Shown here: positions 29,142 to 38,411 of the stretch, piece after piece
Position numbering within the stretch: position 1 is the first letter of the stretch
Layout: each line of letters opens with the position of its first letter
Source: Actinomycetota bacterium
GTDB taxonomy: Bacteria > Actinomycetota > Actinomycetes > Actinomycetales > Dermatophilaceae
Assembly (NCBI GenBank): GCA_020161815.1
Contig: JAIUOP010000012.1
Coordinates: 26,025-90,024 of the forward strand
Direction: 5' to 3'
DNA: 64,000 nt
Notes under the pieces: model-generated
What the model saw: only the letters and a program-made list of their open reading frames with translations
Databases searched by the model: none
What the model was told of the DNA's origin: nothing
Position numbers and translations under genes: made by a program

Positions 29142-29510
29142 TCAGAGCACCTCCGGCGCGAGCGAGATGATCTTCATGAACTTCTTCTCGCGCAGCTCAC
29201 GACCGACCGGGCCGAAGATGCGGGTCCCACGCGGGTCCCCGTCGTTCTTCAGGATCACGGCGGCGTTCTCGTCGAACTTGATGTAGGAACCGTCCGGGCG
29301 GCGGCGCTCCTTGACGGTGCGCACGATGACGGCCTTGACGACGTCACCCTTCTTGACGTTGCCGCCGGGGATGGCGTCCTTGACGGTGGCGACGATGGTG
29401 TCACCGATGCCGGCGTAGCGCCGGCCCGAGCCGCCGAGGACACGGATGCACAGGATCTCCTTGGCACCGGTGTTGTCGGCGACGCGCAGTCGCGACTCCT
29501 GCTGGATCAC
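29142..29510 (-). CDS. rplN: 50S ribosomal protein L14
   Basis: Intersubunit-bridge protein, 122 aa: [20 protein letters not shown], the signature [20 protein letters not shown] and the end SLAPEVL. Overlaps rpsQ by 4 bp. Confidence 0.98.
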   Translation of the reverse strand: MIQQESRLRVADNTGAKEILCIRVLGGSGRRYAGIGDTIVATVKDAIPGGNVKKGDVVKAVIVRTVKERRRPDGSYIKFDENAAVILKNDGDPRGTRIFGPVGRELREKKFMKIISLAPEVL

Positions 29511-29800
29511 TTGGCCTTCTCCAAAATCTCCACGACGCGCCAGCGCTTGGACGCCGACAGCGGACGGGTCTCCATGATGAGGACGCGGTCACCGACACCG
29601 GCCGCGTTGGCCTCGTCGTGGGCCTTGACCTTGTGGGACCGGCGCATGACCTTGCCGTAGAGCGCGTGCTTGACGCGGTCCTCGACCTCGACCACGACGG
29701 TCTTGTCCATCTTGTCGCTGACGACGTAGCCCTGGCGGGTCTTGCGGTCGTTGCGCTCGACGGTGGCGGTGTCGCTCACGTTGTCCTTCTTCTCGCTCAC
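29507..29800 (-). CDS. rpsQ: 30S ribosomal protein S17
   Basis: OB-fold protein of the 30S body, 97 aa. The core is [39 protein letters not shown] and [20 protein letters not shown] 17-residue N-terminal extension ([15 protein letters not shown]) is typical of actinobacteria. Overlaps rpmC by 4 bp. Confidence 0.97.
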   Translation of the reverse strand: MSEKKDNVSDTATVERNDRKTRQGYVVSDKMDKTVVVEVEDRVKHALYGKVMRRSHKVKAHDEANAAGVGDRVLIMETRPLSASKRWRVVEILEKAK

Positions 29801-30042
29801 TTGGCCGACTCCTTCGCCGGAGCGGCACCGATGCCGAGCTCGCGCTCACGCATCTCGGTGTAGATCCGCGCGATGTCCTTGCGAACGGCGCGCAGGCGGC
29901 CGTGGCTGTCCAGCTGGCCGGTGGCCGACTGGAACCGGAGGTTGAACAGCTCCTCCTTGGCCTTGCGCAGCTCGTCGACGAGACGGTCGTCGTCCATGCC
30001 GCGGAGCTCGCTGGGAGCCAGGTCCTTGGAACCGATGGCCAT
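29797..30042 (-). CDS. rpmC: 50S ribosomal protein L29
   Basis: Tunnel-exit protein and part of the SRP/trigger-factor docking site, 81 aa. [32 protein letters not shown] and [16 protein letters not shown] are diagnostic. Both ends are translationally coupled (1-bp and 4-bp overlaps). Confidence 0.97.
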   Translation of the reverse strand: MAIGSKDLAPSELRGMDDDRLVDELRKAKEELFNLRFQSATGQLDSHGRLRAVRKDIARIYTEMRERELGIGAAPAKESAK

Positions 30043-30461
30043 CAGATGTCACCACCCTCACGCGTGATGAAGCGGGTCTTCATGGGGAGCTTGTGCTGCG
30101 CCAGGCGCATGGCCTCGCGCGCCGTGGCCTCCGGCACACCGGAGAGCTCGAACATGACGCGACCCGGTTTGACGTTGGCGATCCACCACTCGGGCGAACC
30201 CTTGCCGGAGCCCATGCGGGTCTCGGCGGGCTTCTTGGTCAGCGGACGGTCGGGGTAGATGTTGATCCACACCTTTCCGCCACGCTTGATGTACCGGGTC
30301 ATCGCGATACGCGCGGACTCGATCTGACGGTTGGTCACGTAGGCCGGCGTGAGCGCCTGGATGCCGTAGTCACCGAATGCGAGCGTCGTGCCACCCTTGG
30401 CAGCGCCCGAGCGTCCCGGGTGGTGCTGCTTGCGGTGCTTGACGCGACGAGGAATCAACAT
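30042..30461 (-). CDS. rplP: 50S ribosomal protein L16
   Basis: Late assembly protein near the A-site tRNA elbow, 139 aa: [53 protein letters not shown]. The arginine known to be hydroxylated in some bacteria lies in the PAETRMG segment. Overlaps rpsC and rpmC by one base each. Confidence 0.98.
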   Translation of the reverse strand: MLIPRRVKHRKQHHPGRSGAAKGGTTLAFGDYGIQALTPAYVTNRQIESARIAMTRYIKRGGKVWINIYPDRPLTKKPAETRMGSGKGSPEWWIANVKPGRVMFELSGVPEATAREAMRLAQHKLPMKTRFITREGGDI

Positions 30462-31270
30462 CAGGACTCTCCCTCAGTGCTGGCCGGGGCCTCGGCGGCC
30501 GGAGCTTCGGCCGCGGGGGCCTCAGCGACGGGGGCGTCGGTGCGACGAGCGCGGGCCGGACGGTCGGCACCGTCGCGGCGCGGGCCACGGCCCTGACGCG
30601 GCGCGGTGGCCTGCTGGGCGGCGAGCTCACGCGCGGTGAGGTCACCCTTGTAGATCCAGACCTTGACGCCGATGCGACCGAACGTCGTCTTGGCCTCGTA
30701 GAAGCCGTAGTCGATGTTGGCGCGCAGCGTGTGCAGCGGGACCCGACCCTCGCGGTAGAACTCGGTGCGCGACATCTCCGCGCCGCCGAGGCGGCCGGAG
30801 ACCTGCACCCGGATGCCCTTGGCACCGGCGCGGGTGGCGGACTGCATGCCCTTGCGCATCGCGCGGCGGAAGCTCACGCGGGCGGAGAGCTGCTCGGCGA
30901 TGCCCTGGGCCACGAGCTGGGCCTCGGTCTCGGGGTTCTTGACCTCGAGGATGTTGAGCTGGACCTGCTTCTTGGTCAGCTTCTCGAGCTCACCGCGGAT
31001 GCGGTCGGCCTCGGCGCCGCGGCGACCGATGACGATGCCGGGACGGGCCGTGTGGATGTCCACGCGGACCCGGTCACGGGTGCGCTCGATGTCGACGCGG
31101 GCGATGCCGGCGCGGTCCATGCCCTCGGACATGAGCCGGCGAATGGCGACATCTTCCTTGACGTAGTCGCGGTACCGCTGACCCTCCTTGGTGGAGTCCG
31201 CGAACCAGCGGCTCTTGTGCTCCGTCGTGATGCCCAGACGGAAGCCGTGCGGGTTGACCTTCTGACCCAT
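30461..31270 (-). CDS. rpsC: 30S ribosomal protein S3 with Ala/Glu-rich tail
   Basis: mRNA-entry protein of the 30S head, 269 aa. [20 protein letters not shown], the KH motif [17 protein letters not shown] and [20 protein letters not shown] are present. From about residue 215 the chain becomes a low-complexity tail with four repeats of the type AEAPA. Such tails are common among the ribosomal proteins of this window (L4, L10, L17, S3) and are probably disordered. Confidence 0.97.
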   Translation of the reverse strand: MGQKVNPHGFRLGITTEHKSRWFADSTKEGQRYRDYVKEDVAIRRLMSEGMDRAGIARVDIERTRDRVRVDIHTARPGIVIGRRGAEADRIRGELEKLTKKQVQLNILEVKNPETEAQLVAQGIAEQLSARVSFRRAMRKGMQSATRAGAKGIRVQVSGRLGGAEMSRTEFYREGRVPLHTLRANIDYGFYEAKTTFGRIGVKVWIYKGDLTARELAAQQATAPRQGRGPRRDGADRPARARRTDAPVAEAPAAEAPAAEAPASTEGES

Positions 31271-31671
31271 CAGCCCTTACCTCCGTTCTTGGCAACCTTG
31301 GGAGCGACGACCACGGTGATGTGGCTCGTGCGCTTGTTGATGCGGCTCGCGCGGCCCTGGGCACGCGGGCGGAACCGCTTCATCGTCGGACCCTCGTCGA
31401 CGAACGCCGCGACGACGACGAGGTCACCCTCGTCGAAGCGCTGCGCCGCCTTGTCGGCCTTGACGCGGGCGTTCGCGATCGCGGACGCGAGGACCTTGCC
31501 GACCGGCTCGCCCGCGGCCTGCGGGGCGAAGCGGAGGACGGTGAGGGCCTCGGTGGCGTTCTTGCCGCGGATGAGGTCGATCATCCGGCGCGCCTTCATC
31601 GGCGTGACGCGGACGTGGCGGGCGACGGCCTTGGACGTCTCCACCTCGGTGGTGGCGGTGTTCTCGGACAT
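31270..31671 (-). CDS. rplV: 50S ribosomal protein L22
   Basis: Tunnel-wall protein, 133 aa. [20 protein letters not shown] and [20 protein letters not shown] cover the start and the extended loop base. One-base overlaps with rpsS and rpsC. Confidence 0.97.
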   Translation of the reverse strand: MSENTATTEVETSKAVARHVRVTPMKARRMIDLIRGKNATEALTVLRFAPQAAGEPVGKVLASAIANARVKADKAAQRFDEGDLVVVAAFVDEGPTMKRFRPRAQGRASRINKRTSHITVVVAPKVAKNGGKG

Positions 31672-31952
31672 CAGCGACGACGTCCCTTCTTGTCGTCCTT
31701 GATGTGACCCTTGAAGGTGCGGGTCGGGGCGAACTCGCCGAGCTTGTGGCCGACCATCGACTCGGTCACGAAGACCGGGACGTGCTTGCGGCCGTCGTGC
31801 ACGGCGAAGGTGTGGCCGAGCATGTCCGGGCTGATGACCGAACGGCGCGACCAGGTCTTGATGACGTTCTTGGTCCCGGCATCGTTCTGGGCGTCCACCT
31901 TCTTCTGAAGGTGGTCGTCGATGAAGGGGCCCTTCTTGAGACTACGAGGCAT
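31671..31952 (-). CDS. rpsS: 30S ribosomal protein S19
   Basis: 30S head protein, 93 aa: [40 protein letters not shown] and [12 protein letters not shown]. Lies 12 bp after rplB. Confidence 0.98.
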   Translation of the reverse strand: MPRSLKKGPFIDDHLQKKVDAQNDAGTKNVIKTWSRRSVISPDMLGHTFAVHDGRKHVPVFVTESMVGHKLGEFAPTRTFKGHIKDDKKGRRR

Positions 31953-31964
31953 TCCAGGCTCCTA

Positions 31965-32801
31965 TCAGCGCTTCTTGCCAGTACGACGGCGACGGACGAT
32001 GAGCTTGTCGCTCGGCTTGCCGGGGCGGCGGGTGCGACCCTCGGGCTGACCCCAGGGGCTCACCGGGTTGCGGCCACCGGAGGTGCGACCCTCACCACCA
32101 CCGTGCGGGTGGTCGACCGGGTTCATGACGACACCACGGACGGTCGGGCGCTTGCCCTTCCAGCGCATGCGGCCGGCCTTGCCCCAGTTGATGTTGGACT
32201 GCTCGGCGTTGCCGACCTCGCCGATCGTCGCGCGGCAGCGCGCGTCGACGTTGCGGATCTCGCCGGAGGGCATACGCAGCTGGGCGTAGGGGCCGTCCTT
32301 GGCGACGAGCTGCACGCGGACACCGGCCGAGCGGGCGATCTTGGCGCCGCCACCGGGCTTGAGCTCGACGGCGTGGACGACCGTACCCGTCGGGATGTTG
32401 CGCAGCGGCAGGCTGTTGCCGGGCTTGATGTCGGCGCTGGGACCGGCCTCGATCGGCTGGCCCTGCTCCAGGCCCTTGGGGGCCAGGATGTAGCGCTTCT
32501 CGCCATCGGCGTAGTGCAGCAGCGCGATGCGGGCGGTGCGGTTGGGGTCGTACTCGATGTGAGCGACCTTCGCCGGGATGCCGTCCTTGTCGTGGCGACG
32601 GAAGTCGATGACGCGGTAGGCGCGCTTGTGGCCACCACCGATGTGACGGGTGGTGATGCGGCCGTTGGCGTTGCGGCCACCGGTCTTGGTCAGCGGACGC
32701 ACGAGCGACTTCTCGGGCGTCGAGCGCGTGATCTCGACGAAGTCTGCCACGCTCGAGCCACGACGGCCCGGCGTCGTCGGCTTGTACTTGCGGATACCCA
32801 T
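31965..32801 (-). CDS. rplB: 50S ribosomal protein L2
   Basis: Peptidyl-transferase-centre assembly protein, 278 aa. [20 protein letters not shown] at the start. The C-terminal block [20 protein letters not shown] holds the conserved His of the PHGGGEG loop. Fifteen bp follow rplW. Confidence 0.98.
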   Translation of the reverse strand: MGIRKYKPTTPGRRGSSVADFVEITRSTPEKSLVRPLTKTGGRNANGRITTRHIGGGHKRAYRVIDFRRHDKDGIPAKVAHIEYDPNRTARIALLHYADGEKRYILAPKGLEQGQPIEAGPSADIKPGNSLPLRNIPTGTVVHAVELKPGGGAKIARSAGVRVQLVAKDGPYAQLRMPSGEIRNVDARCRATIGEVGNAEQSNINWGKAGRMRWKGKRPTVRGVVMNPVDHPHGGGEGRTSGGRNPVSPWGQPEGRTRRPGKPSDKLIVRRRRTGKKR

Positions 32802-32816
32802 GTTCTCTCAGTCCCC

Positions 32817-33125
32817 TCAGGCGCCGGCGCTGCCGAAGATGTCGATGGTGCCCTCGCGGAGGGTGACGATGGCGCGCTTGGTGTCCTTGCGCTTGCCGAC
32901 CCCGAAGCGGGTGCGGCGCGCCTTGCCCGGACGGTTCATCGTGTGGACCGAGTCGACCTTGACGCCGAAGATCTCCTCGACGGCGATCTTGATCTCGGTC
33001 TTGTTCGAGCGCGGGTCGACGATGAAGGTGTACTTGCCCTCGTCCAGGAGCCCGTAGGACTTCTCGGACACGACCGGCGCGATCAGGATGTCGCGCGCGT
33101 GCTTGCGGTTGATGGTGCTGCTCAC
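32817..33125 (-). CDS. rplW: 50S ribosomal protein L23
   Basis: Tunnel-exit protein and trigger-factor docking site, 102 aa: [40 protein letters not shown] and the basic loop [19 protein letters not shown]. Overlaps rplD by 4 bp. Confidence 0.97.
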   Translation of the reverse strand: MSSTINRKHARDILIAPVVSEKSYGLLDEGKYTFIVDPRSNKTEIKIAVEEIFGVKVDSVHTMNRPGKARRTRFGVGKRKDTKRAIVTLREGTIDIFGSAGA

Positions 33126-34087
33126 TGCTCGTCCGCCTTCTTCTTGCTGCCGGCCTTGGTGAAGCCCGCGGCCTCAGCGGCAGCAGCGTCCTTGAACCAG
33201 AACTCGGCGACGGTGGCGTCGTACCACTGGCCATCCGGCTCGTGGTAGAGGCCGCTGTCGGCGTTGCCCTTGACGGTGTAGCCCTTGGGGGCGCCGCCGT
33301 CCTTGAGTGGGGCCTTGGCGCCCTTGGGCAGCTCGGCCTTCTCGGCCTTGGCCTCGGTCGCCTCGGCGGCGTCCGCCGCCGGGACCTCGACGGCCTTCGC
33401 GGCCTTGGCCGCCTTGGGGGCCACCGCCTCGACACCGTCGGTGAGGGTCAGCGGCTCGACACCGGCGACCATCGCACCACCACGGCCACCGGAGACGAAG
33501 GTCTCGTAGGCCGCCTTGGTGAAGACCACGTCGTCGGCGCAGAGCACGTCGTAGGTGTTGAGCTGGTCGACCGCGAGGACGTGGACGTTCTCGAGGTTGC
33601 GGACCGACTTCAGCGACACGATGTCGGCGCGGTCGAGGACCACGAGGAGGTTCTTGCGGTCGGTCAGGCCCGCGAGCAGGGCCTGGGCGGCCTTGGTCGA
33701 GGGGGCGTCACCGGTCACGAGGGCCTCGACGACGTGGATGCGGTCGTGGCGCGCCCGGTCGGAGAGGGCGCCACGCAGGGCGGCGGCCTTCATCTTCTTG
33801 GGGGTGCGCTGGGCGTAGTCCCGCGGCTGCGGGCCGTGGACGGTGCCACCACCGGCGAACTGCGGCGCACGGGTCGAGCCCTGGCGGGCGCGACCGGTGC
33901 CCTTCTGCTTGTACGGCTTCTTGCCACCACCGCGGACCTCGCCGCGGGTCTTGGTGGCGTGCGTGCCCTGGCGCGCGGCAGCGAGCTGGGCGACGACGAC
34001 CTGGTGGATCAGCGGAACGTTGGTCTGGACGTCGAAGATCTCGACGGGCAGCTCAACCGACAGCTTCTCAGCAGTCTTGGTTGCCAT
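33122..34087 (-). CDS. rplD: 50S ribosomal protein L4 with C-terminal domain shared with L17
   Basis: Tunnel-constriction protein; in some bacteria also the S10-operon repressor. Residues 1-215 are normal L4 ([39 protein letters not shown]). The protein is 321 aa, about 100 longer than usual. After a Lys/Ala linker it ends with [19 protein letters not shown] and [19 protein letters not shown], nearly the same module as at the end of L17. It overlaps rplW by 4 bp. Confidence 0.97.
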   Translation of the reverse strand: MATKTAEKLSVELPVEIFDVQTNVPLIHQVVVAQLAAARQGTHATKTRGEVRGGGKKPYKQKGTGRARQGSTRAPQFAGGGTVHGPQPRDYAQRTPKKMKAAALRGALSDRARHDRIHVVEALVTGDAPSTKAAQALLAGLTDRKNLLVVLDRADIVSLKSVRNLENVHVLAVDQLNTYDVLCADDVVFTKAAYETFVSGGRGGAMVAGVEPLTLTDGVEAVAPKAAKAAKAVEVPAADAAEATEAKAEKAELPKGAKAPLKDGGAPKGYTVKGNADSGLYHEPDGQWYDATVAEFWFKDAAAAEAAGFTKAGSKKKADEQ

Positions 34088-34092
34088 CTGAC

Positions 34093-34743
34093 TCAGGCTC
34101 CCTTCGCGGCGGAGCGGACGAGGACGACACCGCCGCGGGGGCCGGGAACGGCACCCTTGACGAGGAGGAGGCCCTTCTCGGCGTCGACGGCGTGAACCGT
34201 GAGGTTCTGGGTGGTCTGGCGCACGCCGCCCATGCGGCCGGCCATGCGCATCCCCTTGAAGACGCGACCCGGGGTGGCGCAGCCACCGATCGAGCCCGGC
34301 TTGCGGTGGTTGCGGTGGGCACCGTGGGAGGAGGAGACACCGGCGAAGCCGTGACGCTTCATGACACCGGCGAAGCCCTTGCCCTTGGTCGTGCCCGTGA
34401 CGTCGACGGGGGCGCCGGCCTCGAAGATCTCCGCGGAGAGCTCCTGGCCCGGGGTGAAGTCGGCCGCGTCAGCGGTGCGCAGCTCGACCAGGTGGCGGCG
34501 CGGGGTGACGCCGGCCTTCTCGAAGTGGCCGGTCAGCGGCTTGGTGACCTTGCGCGGGTCGATGGCGCCGTAGCCGATCTGGACCGCGGCGTAGCCGTCG
34601 GTCTCCGCGGAACGGACCTGGGTGACCACGTTCTGGCCGACCTGGATCACGGTGACGGGAACGAGGCGGTTGTCCGCGTTCCACACCTGGGTCATGCCGA
34701 GCTTGGTGCCCAGCAGACCCTTCTGGGTCTTGGTAACAGTCAT
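34093..34743 (-). CDS. rplC: 50S ribosomal protein L3
   Basis: Early assembly protein reaching the peptidyl-transferase centre, 216 aa. [20 protein letters not shown] at the start, [20 protein letters not shown] with the loop Gln/His region [20 protein letters not shown]. It lies 5 bp before rplD and 10 bp after rpsJ. Confidence 0.98.
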   Translation of the reverse strand: MTVTKTQKGLLGTKLGMTQVWNADNRLVPVTVIQVGQNVVTQVRSAETDGYAAVQIGYGAIDPRKVTKPLTGHFEKAGVTPRRHLVELRTADAADFTPGQELSAEIFEAGAPVDVTGTTKGKGFAGVMKRHGFAGVSSSHGAHRNHRKPGSIGGCATPGRVFKGMRMAGRMGGVRQTTQNLTVHAVDAEKGLLLVKGAVPGPRGGVVLVRSAAKGA

Positions 34744-34753
34744 CTCGAACGCC

Positions 34754-35062
34754 TCAGAGCTTGATCTCGATGTTGACGTCAGCCGGGAGGTCGAGACGCA
34801 TCAGCGAGTCGACGGCCTTGGGCGTCGGGTCGATGATGTCGATGAGGCGCTTGTGGGTGCGCATCTCGAAGTGCTCGCGGCTGTCCTTGTACTTGTGCGG
34901 CGAACGGATGACCACGAAGACGTTCTTCTCCGTGGGCAGCGGCACCGGGCCCACCACCGTCGCGCCGGCACGGGTCACCGTGTCGACGATCTTCCGCGCG
35001 GAGTTGTCGATGACCTCGTGGTCGTACGACTTCAACCGGATGCGGATCTTCTGTCCCGCCAT
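34754..35062 (-). CDS. rpsJ: 30S ribosomal protein S10 (NusE)
   Basis: First gene of the S10 operon; also the NusG/NusB partner in transcription antitermination. 102 aa: [59 protein letters not shown]. It has a leader of about 275 nt from the promoter at 35344-35373. The leader carries a motif also present before rpsL. Confidence 0.98.
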   Translation of the reverse strand: MAGQKIRIRLKSYDHEVIDNSARKIVDTVTRAGATVVGPVPLPTEKNVFVVIRSPHKYKDSREHFEMRTHKRLIDIIDPTPKAVDSLMRLDLPADVNIEIKL

Positions 35063-35126
35063 ATCAGGCTTCCGTTCTGTTTGGCTTCGGTCTTACGTCT
35101 GTGGCCGGATCCCCTGGAAGCTCCGA

Positions 35127-35153
35127 CCCCCGCGGTCGGGCGTGTCGCCCTCG
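35127..35153 (-). promoter_or_regulatory. rpsJ leader motif shared with rpsL leader
   Basis: On the RNA strand the segment reads CGAGGGCGACACGCCCGACC followed by GCGGGGG. It can fold as GGGCG-aca-CGCCC and CCGACC...GGUCGG. The segment at 47083-47109 before rpsL matches it at 24 of 27 positions. A shared leader structure for ribosomal protein operons is inferred. Confidence 0.5.
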
Positions 35154-35343
35154 CTCCGCGCCCCGGGCGGCATGCTCTCGCATGACGCCCGTTCGTGGGA
35201 TCACAGTTTCCGGGAGACCCGGAACGCCTGACTCTTCGCTTCGCCCGCCCCGCCGTGAGACGCGGTTCGGGTGCTCGAAGCGGTGGGTGGTCCCATCCTC
35301 GCCGGGAAGCTGGGGAGGCGACCACACGCCAAGCAACCTGACA

Positions 35344-35373
35344 AGTGTGCCAGAGCCCCACGGCATACCCCAA
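35344..35373 (-). promoter_or_regulatory. rpsJ (S10 operon) promoter
   Basis: On the minus strand, GATTTGGGG with -35 TTGGGG (35373-35368), an 18-bp spacer and -10 CACACT (35349-35344). The spacer contains one CGGCATAC motif, facing a GTATGCCG at 35395-35402. The same layout stands before rpsL and rplJ. Confidence 0.6.
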
Positions 35374-35473
35374 ATCGGCCCCTACACCGCGACGGTATGC
35401 CGCGTGCGCACCCCCGCCTCCGTGGCGCGTCGCGCCGGTGGGCACCTCGGACATCGAGGATGGCGCCAACGAT

Positions 35474-35515
35474 CGAGGGTCTGCGGACCCCCTCCTGCAC
35501 CTCCGCAGACCCTCG
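35474..35515 (-). terminator. Terminator after the XRE/DUF2975 pair
   Basis: A 14-bp perfect stem, CGAGGGTCTGCGGA (35474-35487) with TCCGCAGACCCTCG (35502-35515), and a 14-nt loop. It begins 13 bp beyond the stop of the regulator gene on the minus strand and isolates that pair from the rpsJ promoter. Confidence 0.7.
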
Positions 35516-35527
35516 GCCGGGTCTCAC

Positions 35528-35749
35528 TCAACCCTCGAGGACGAGGATGTCTCCGATCTGGCAGTCGAGGGCTTCACAGATGGCCGTCAGGGTCGAGAAG
35601 CGGACCGCCTTGGCCCGGTTGTTCTTCAGGACCGAGAGATTGACGACGGTGACCCCGACCGCCTCGGCGAGCGCCGCCAGGGTCATGCCTTGGGCCTCGA
35701 GGATCTCGTCGAGGCGACACACGACACGATGCGGCTCGTCAACCGGCAT
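35528..35749 (-). CDS. XRE-family (Cro/CI-type) small regulator
   Basis: A 73-aa helix-turn-helix protein: DEILEAQGMTLAALAEAVGV and VVNLSVLKNNRAKAVRFSTL, ending CEALDCQIGDILVLEG. This is the short YozG-like type usually paired with a DUF2975 membrane protein, as here. The ATG overlaps the upstream stop (ATGA). It probably represses its own operon through the AT-rich palindromes at 36382-36432 (inference). Confidence 0.88.
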   Translation of the reverse strand: MPVDEPHRVVCRLDEILEAQGMTLAALAEAVGVTVVNLSVLKNNRAKAVRFSTLTAICEALDCQIGDILVLEG

Positions 35750-36360
35750 CAGATCAGCCCCTCGACGTCGTCGCGCAGGCGGCCACCCACCCTGAAGGCC
35801 TCGGCGAGCATCGCGATGACCATCCCGAAGAGCATCGGGAAGAACGGCAGACTGAAGCTCACCGCCGGACTGAGACCGCCCAGGTCCTGTCGCCCGATGA
35901 TCGCACCTTGGCAGGACAGCGTCAGGAACGTGTGGACGATGCTGCCGACCAGCAGGAGGGCGGCCAGCCAGCGCAGGCGTCCGACCTGGTTCGGAGCGAA
36001 CGGGTCCCCAGCGGCGACCGCTTTCATGATCCGCTGGATGAGGACGACGCCGACGACCGCCATGGCGAGCAGGGCCAGTCCGGGGATGATCGCGAGGAGG
36101 TAGTCGAGCGGCTGCGGGTCGCCCACCGTGAGGGGGTAGTCGGCCAGGCCGTGGCCGGTGCCGACCGCATCGAGCTCGGGCACCTGCACGGGACTGAAGA
36201 AGGGGACGTCGAGCGAACGGCCCTTCACCCAGGCCGAGAGCGGCTCGTAGACCTGCCCTCCGACGATCAGGCCGATGGCCCCCCACAGGATGATGCGCAG
36301 ACCTACCCGATCCGAACGGTCGAAGGCGAGCAGGTCCTTGGATGTCTTGAGCTCCTTCAC
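35749..36360 (-). CDS. DUF2975 membrane protein
   Basis: A 203-aa integral membrane protein with four hydrophobic segments (IILWGAIGLIVGGQVY, LLAIIPGLALLAMAVVGVVL, WLAALLLVGSIVHTFLTL, FFPMLFGMVIAMLAEAF) and the PFAPNQVGRLRWLA loop typical of DUF2975. Function unknown; it may modulate the paired XRE regulator. GTG at 36360 is chosen because AGGGGG lies 7 bases upstream and because a longer start at 36402 would include the palindromic operator. Confidence 0.85.
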   Translation of the reverse strand: MKELKTSKDLLAFDRSDRVGLRIILWGAIGLIVGGQVYEPLSAWVKGRSLDVPFFSPVQVPELDAVGTGHGLADYPLTVGDPQPLDYLLAIIPGLALLAMAVVGVVLIQRIMKAVAAGDPFAPNQVGRLRWLAALLLVGSIVHTFLTLSCQGAIIGRQDLGGLSPAVSFSLPFFPMLFGMVIAMLAEAFRVGGRLRDDVEGLI

Positions 36361-36381
36361 GGAGCACCCCCTTGATCTGTG

Positions 36382-36432
36382 ATGTATCGACTGTCGATAC
36401 ATCGAGTATCGTTATGCATATCGATAAACGAT
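36382..36432. promoter_or_regulatory. AT-rich palindromic operator/promoter of the DUF2975-XRE pair
   Basis: Two inverted repeats stand in an AT-rich island unlike the surroundings: ATGTATCGA-ctg-TCGATACAT (36382-36402) and ATCGTT...AACGAT (36408-36432). TATCGA-type half sites recur at least four times. This suits a dimeric Cro/CI regulator controlling the adjacent minus-strand pair; it might also affect the divergent ndh gene. Confidence 0.55.
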
Positions 36433-36466
36433 GTCAACCTCCGTGGGCGAAATGGCAACGGGCGGC

Positions 36467-36484
36467 TTGTGAAATCCTTCACAA
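36467..36484. promoter_or_regulatory. Rex operator upstream of ndh
   Basis: TTGTGAAATCCTTCACAA is a near-perfect match to the Rex redox-sensor box (TTGTGAA-n4-TTCACAA). Its right half overlaps the expected -35 position of the -10 TAGCGT at 36503-36508. Rex binding would block transcription at low NADH and release it at high NADH, which fits an NADH dehydrogenase gene. Confidence 0.75.
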
Positions 36485-36502
36485 AGGCTCGGACGGTGGC
36501 AT

Positions 36503-36508
36503 TAGCGT
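36503..36508 (+). promoter_or_regulatory. -10 element of leaderless ndh
   Basis: TAGCGT lies six bases before the ndh ATG, giving a leaderless or near-leaderless message. TTCACA in the Rex site is 19 bp upstream and may serve as the -35. Confidence 0.5.
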
Positions 36509-36514
36509 TGGTCC

Positions 36515-37921
36515 ATGACGGTTGAGCCCAGCGTGACCACTCCCAGCGACACGCAGACCAAGCACCGCATTGTCATCATCGGCTCCGGCTTCGGCGGGTT
36601 GTTCGCCGCCCGCGCCCTCAAGCGGCGCAAGGACGTCGACGTCACGCTCATCGCGCGCACCACCCACCACCTCTTCCAGCCGCTGCTCTACCAAGTGGCC
36701 ACCGGCGTGCTCTCCGAGGGCGAGATCGCGCCCGCCACCCGTGAGGTCCTCTCCCACCAGAAGAACGCGCGCGTCCTGCTCGGCGAGGTCACCCACATCG
36801 GCCTCGACACCAGGACCGTCGCGCACGAGGTGATGGGGCGCCAGACGGTCACGCCCTATGACAGCCTCATCGTCGCCGCGGGCGCGGGCCAGAGCTACTT
36901 CGGCAACGACCAGTTCTCCGACCACGCGCCCGGCATGAAGACGATCGACGACGCGCTAGAGCTGCGCGGCCGGATCTTCGGTGCCTTCGAGCTCGCCGAG
37001 CTCGCACCGACCGAGGAGGAGCGGCGCCGGCTGCTGACCTTCGTCGTCGTCGGCGCCGGTCCCACGGGAGTGGAGATGGCCGGCCAGATCGCCGAGCTGG
37101 CGCAGCGCACCCTGCGCAACGACTTCCGGGTGATCAACCCGAGCGAGGCACGCGTCGTCCTCCTCGACGCCGGCCCCGGGGTGCTGCCGAGCTTCGGTGA
37201 GAACCTCGGCGGCAAGGCCCGGGCCAAGCTCGAGGAGATGGGCATCGAGGTCCTGACCTCCACCAAGGTCGTCGACGTCGACTCCAACGGGCTGGTCATC
37301 GAGAGCCAGGACGGCACCCGCTCCCGGATCGAGTCCAAGGCCAAGGTCTGGGCCGCCGGCGTCTCGGCCTCACCGCTGGGCCAGCAGCTGTCCGCGCAGA
37401 GCGAGTCCGGGCTCGACCGGGCCGGGCGCGTCGAGGTGGCTCCCGACCTGACCCTCAAGGGTCGCCCGGAGGTCTTCGTCATCGGCGACATGATGGCGCT
37501 GCGCGGTCTCCCGGGTGTCGCGCAGGTCGCCATCCAGGGAGCGCGGTATGCCGTGAAGGTCATCACCGCACGTCTCGACGGAAAGCCCTCCCCCGAGCCG
37601 TTCAGCTACTTCGACAAGGGCTCGATGGCCACGATCTCGCGCTTCAGCGCGGTGGTGTCGATGGGCAAGATCCAGTTCGGCGGGTTCATCGCCTGGCTGG
37701 CCTGGCTCGGGCTGCACCTGGTCTACATCACCGGGTTCAAGTCGAGGGTGACCACGCTGCTGCACTGGTTCGTCACCTTCATCGGGCGCGGGCGCGCCCA
37801 GCGGGTGACGACGGCGCAGCAGGTCCTGGGGCGGCGGGCACTGCAGATGCTGGCCGAGCAGGCGCGGCCCCAGCTGCCCCCGGTCGCCGACGACCCGACG
37901 ACCTGGCGCCCATCAGCCTGA
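36515..37921 (+). CDS. ndh: Type II NADH dehydrogenase
   Basis: Non-proton-pumping NADH:menaquinone oxidoreductase on the inner face of the membrane, 468 aa. FAD motif RIVIIGSGFGGLFAARAL is at residues 18-35, NADH motif TFVVVGAGPTGVEMAGQIAE near 175, the second flavin contact EVFVIGDMMAL near 320, and the quinone-site segment QVAIQGARYA follows. A hydrophobic/amphipathic C-terminal part (FGGFIAWLAWLGLHLVYI) anchors it. Control by Rex is suggested by the operator at 36467-36484. Confidence 0.95.
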   Translation: MTVEPSVTTPSDTQTKHRIVIIGSGFGGLFAARALKRRKDVDVTLIARTTHHLFQPLLYQVATGVLSEGEIAPATREVLSHQKNARVLLGEVTHIGLDTRTVAHEVMGRQTVTPYDSLIVAAGAGQSYFGNDQFSDHAPGMKTIDDALELRGRIFGAFELAELAPTEEERRRLLTFVVVGAGPTGVEMAGQIAELAQRTLRNDFRVINPSEARVVLLDAGPGVLPSFGENLGGKARAKLEEMGIEVLTSTKVVDVDSNGLVIESQDGTRSRIESKAKVWAAGVSASPLGQQLSAQSESGLDRAGRVEVAPDLTLKGRPEVFVIGDMMALRGLPGVAQVAIQGARYAVKVITARLDGKPSPEPFSYFDKGSMATISRFSAVVSMGKIQFGGFIAWLAWLGLHLVYITGFKSRVTTLLHWFVTFIGRGRAQRVTTAQQVLGRRALQMLAEQARPQLPPVADDPTTWRPSA

Positions 37922-38003
37922 CCCCCGCCACGTCGAGGCCCTGCGACTCTGGCAGGCGCGGGCGCGCACTTGAGTTCGCGTGGCCGGGGACTGGGCCGGC
38001 GGT

Positions 38004-38372
38004 TCAGGCGGGGCGGGTGCTGGTGACGCGCAGGTAGTAGCCGTCGGGGTCCTGGACCCGGAAGTCGGTCAGGTCCCACGGCTGGTCCACGAGCTCGGTG
38101 ACCGGCCACGCGGAGGCCAGCACCGCGGCATACCGGCTTCGCACGTCAGCGACGGGGAGGACGATCTCGACACCCAGCCCCGGCGGCCCGGGGCGGCCGA
38201 GCGGGTGCCCGGAAGGCAACCACCGGCGGCCCTGGATGGCGACCCGTGACCCCTCGAGCTCGAGGCTCGCGTAGTCGGACGACTCGTCCCGCCCGGTGAT
38301 GGTGGAGCCCAGGATGTCGACGTAGAGGGCGACCGACGCAACCGGGTCCGCCACGAACAGCTCGACGCGCAT
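38004..38372 (-). CDS. VOC (glyoxalase/bleomycin-resistance fold) protein
   Basis: A 122-aa single VOC module of two beta-alpha-beta-beta-beta units: MRVELFVADPVASVALYVDI and DFRVQDPDGYYLRVTST, the typical first and last strands. The DPDGYYLRV end is shared with dioxygenase/glyoxalase-like proteins; metal ligands and substrate cannot be assigned. Start ATG at 38372. Convergent with ndh; the 82-bp gap shows no clear terminator. Confidence 0.8.
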   Translation of the reverse strand: MRVELFVADPVASVALYVDILGSTITGRDESSDYASLELEGSRVAIQGRRWLPSGHPLGRPGPPGLGVEIVLPVADVRSRYAAVLASAWPVTELVDQPWDLTDFRVQDPDGYYLRVTSTRPA

Positions 38373-38411
38373 GCTCCCAGTGTCCCCGCCGAGTCGAGGT
38401 GAGCACGACGC

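Noticed and set aside
36361..36402. DUF2975 start at 36402
   Set aside because: It would place the palindromic operator inside the coding region; the GTG at 36360 has a good ribosome binding site.
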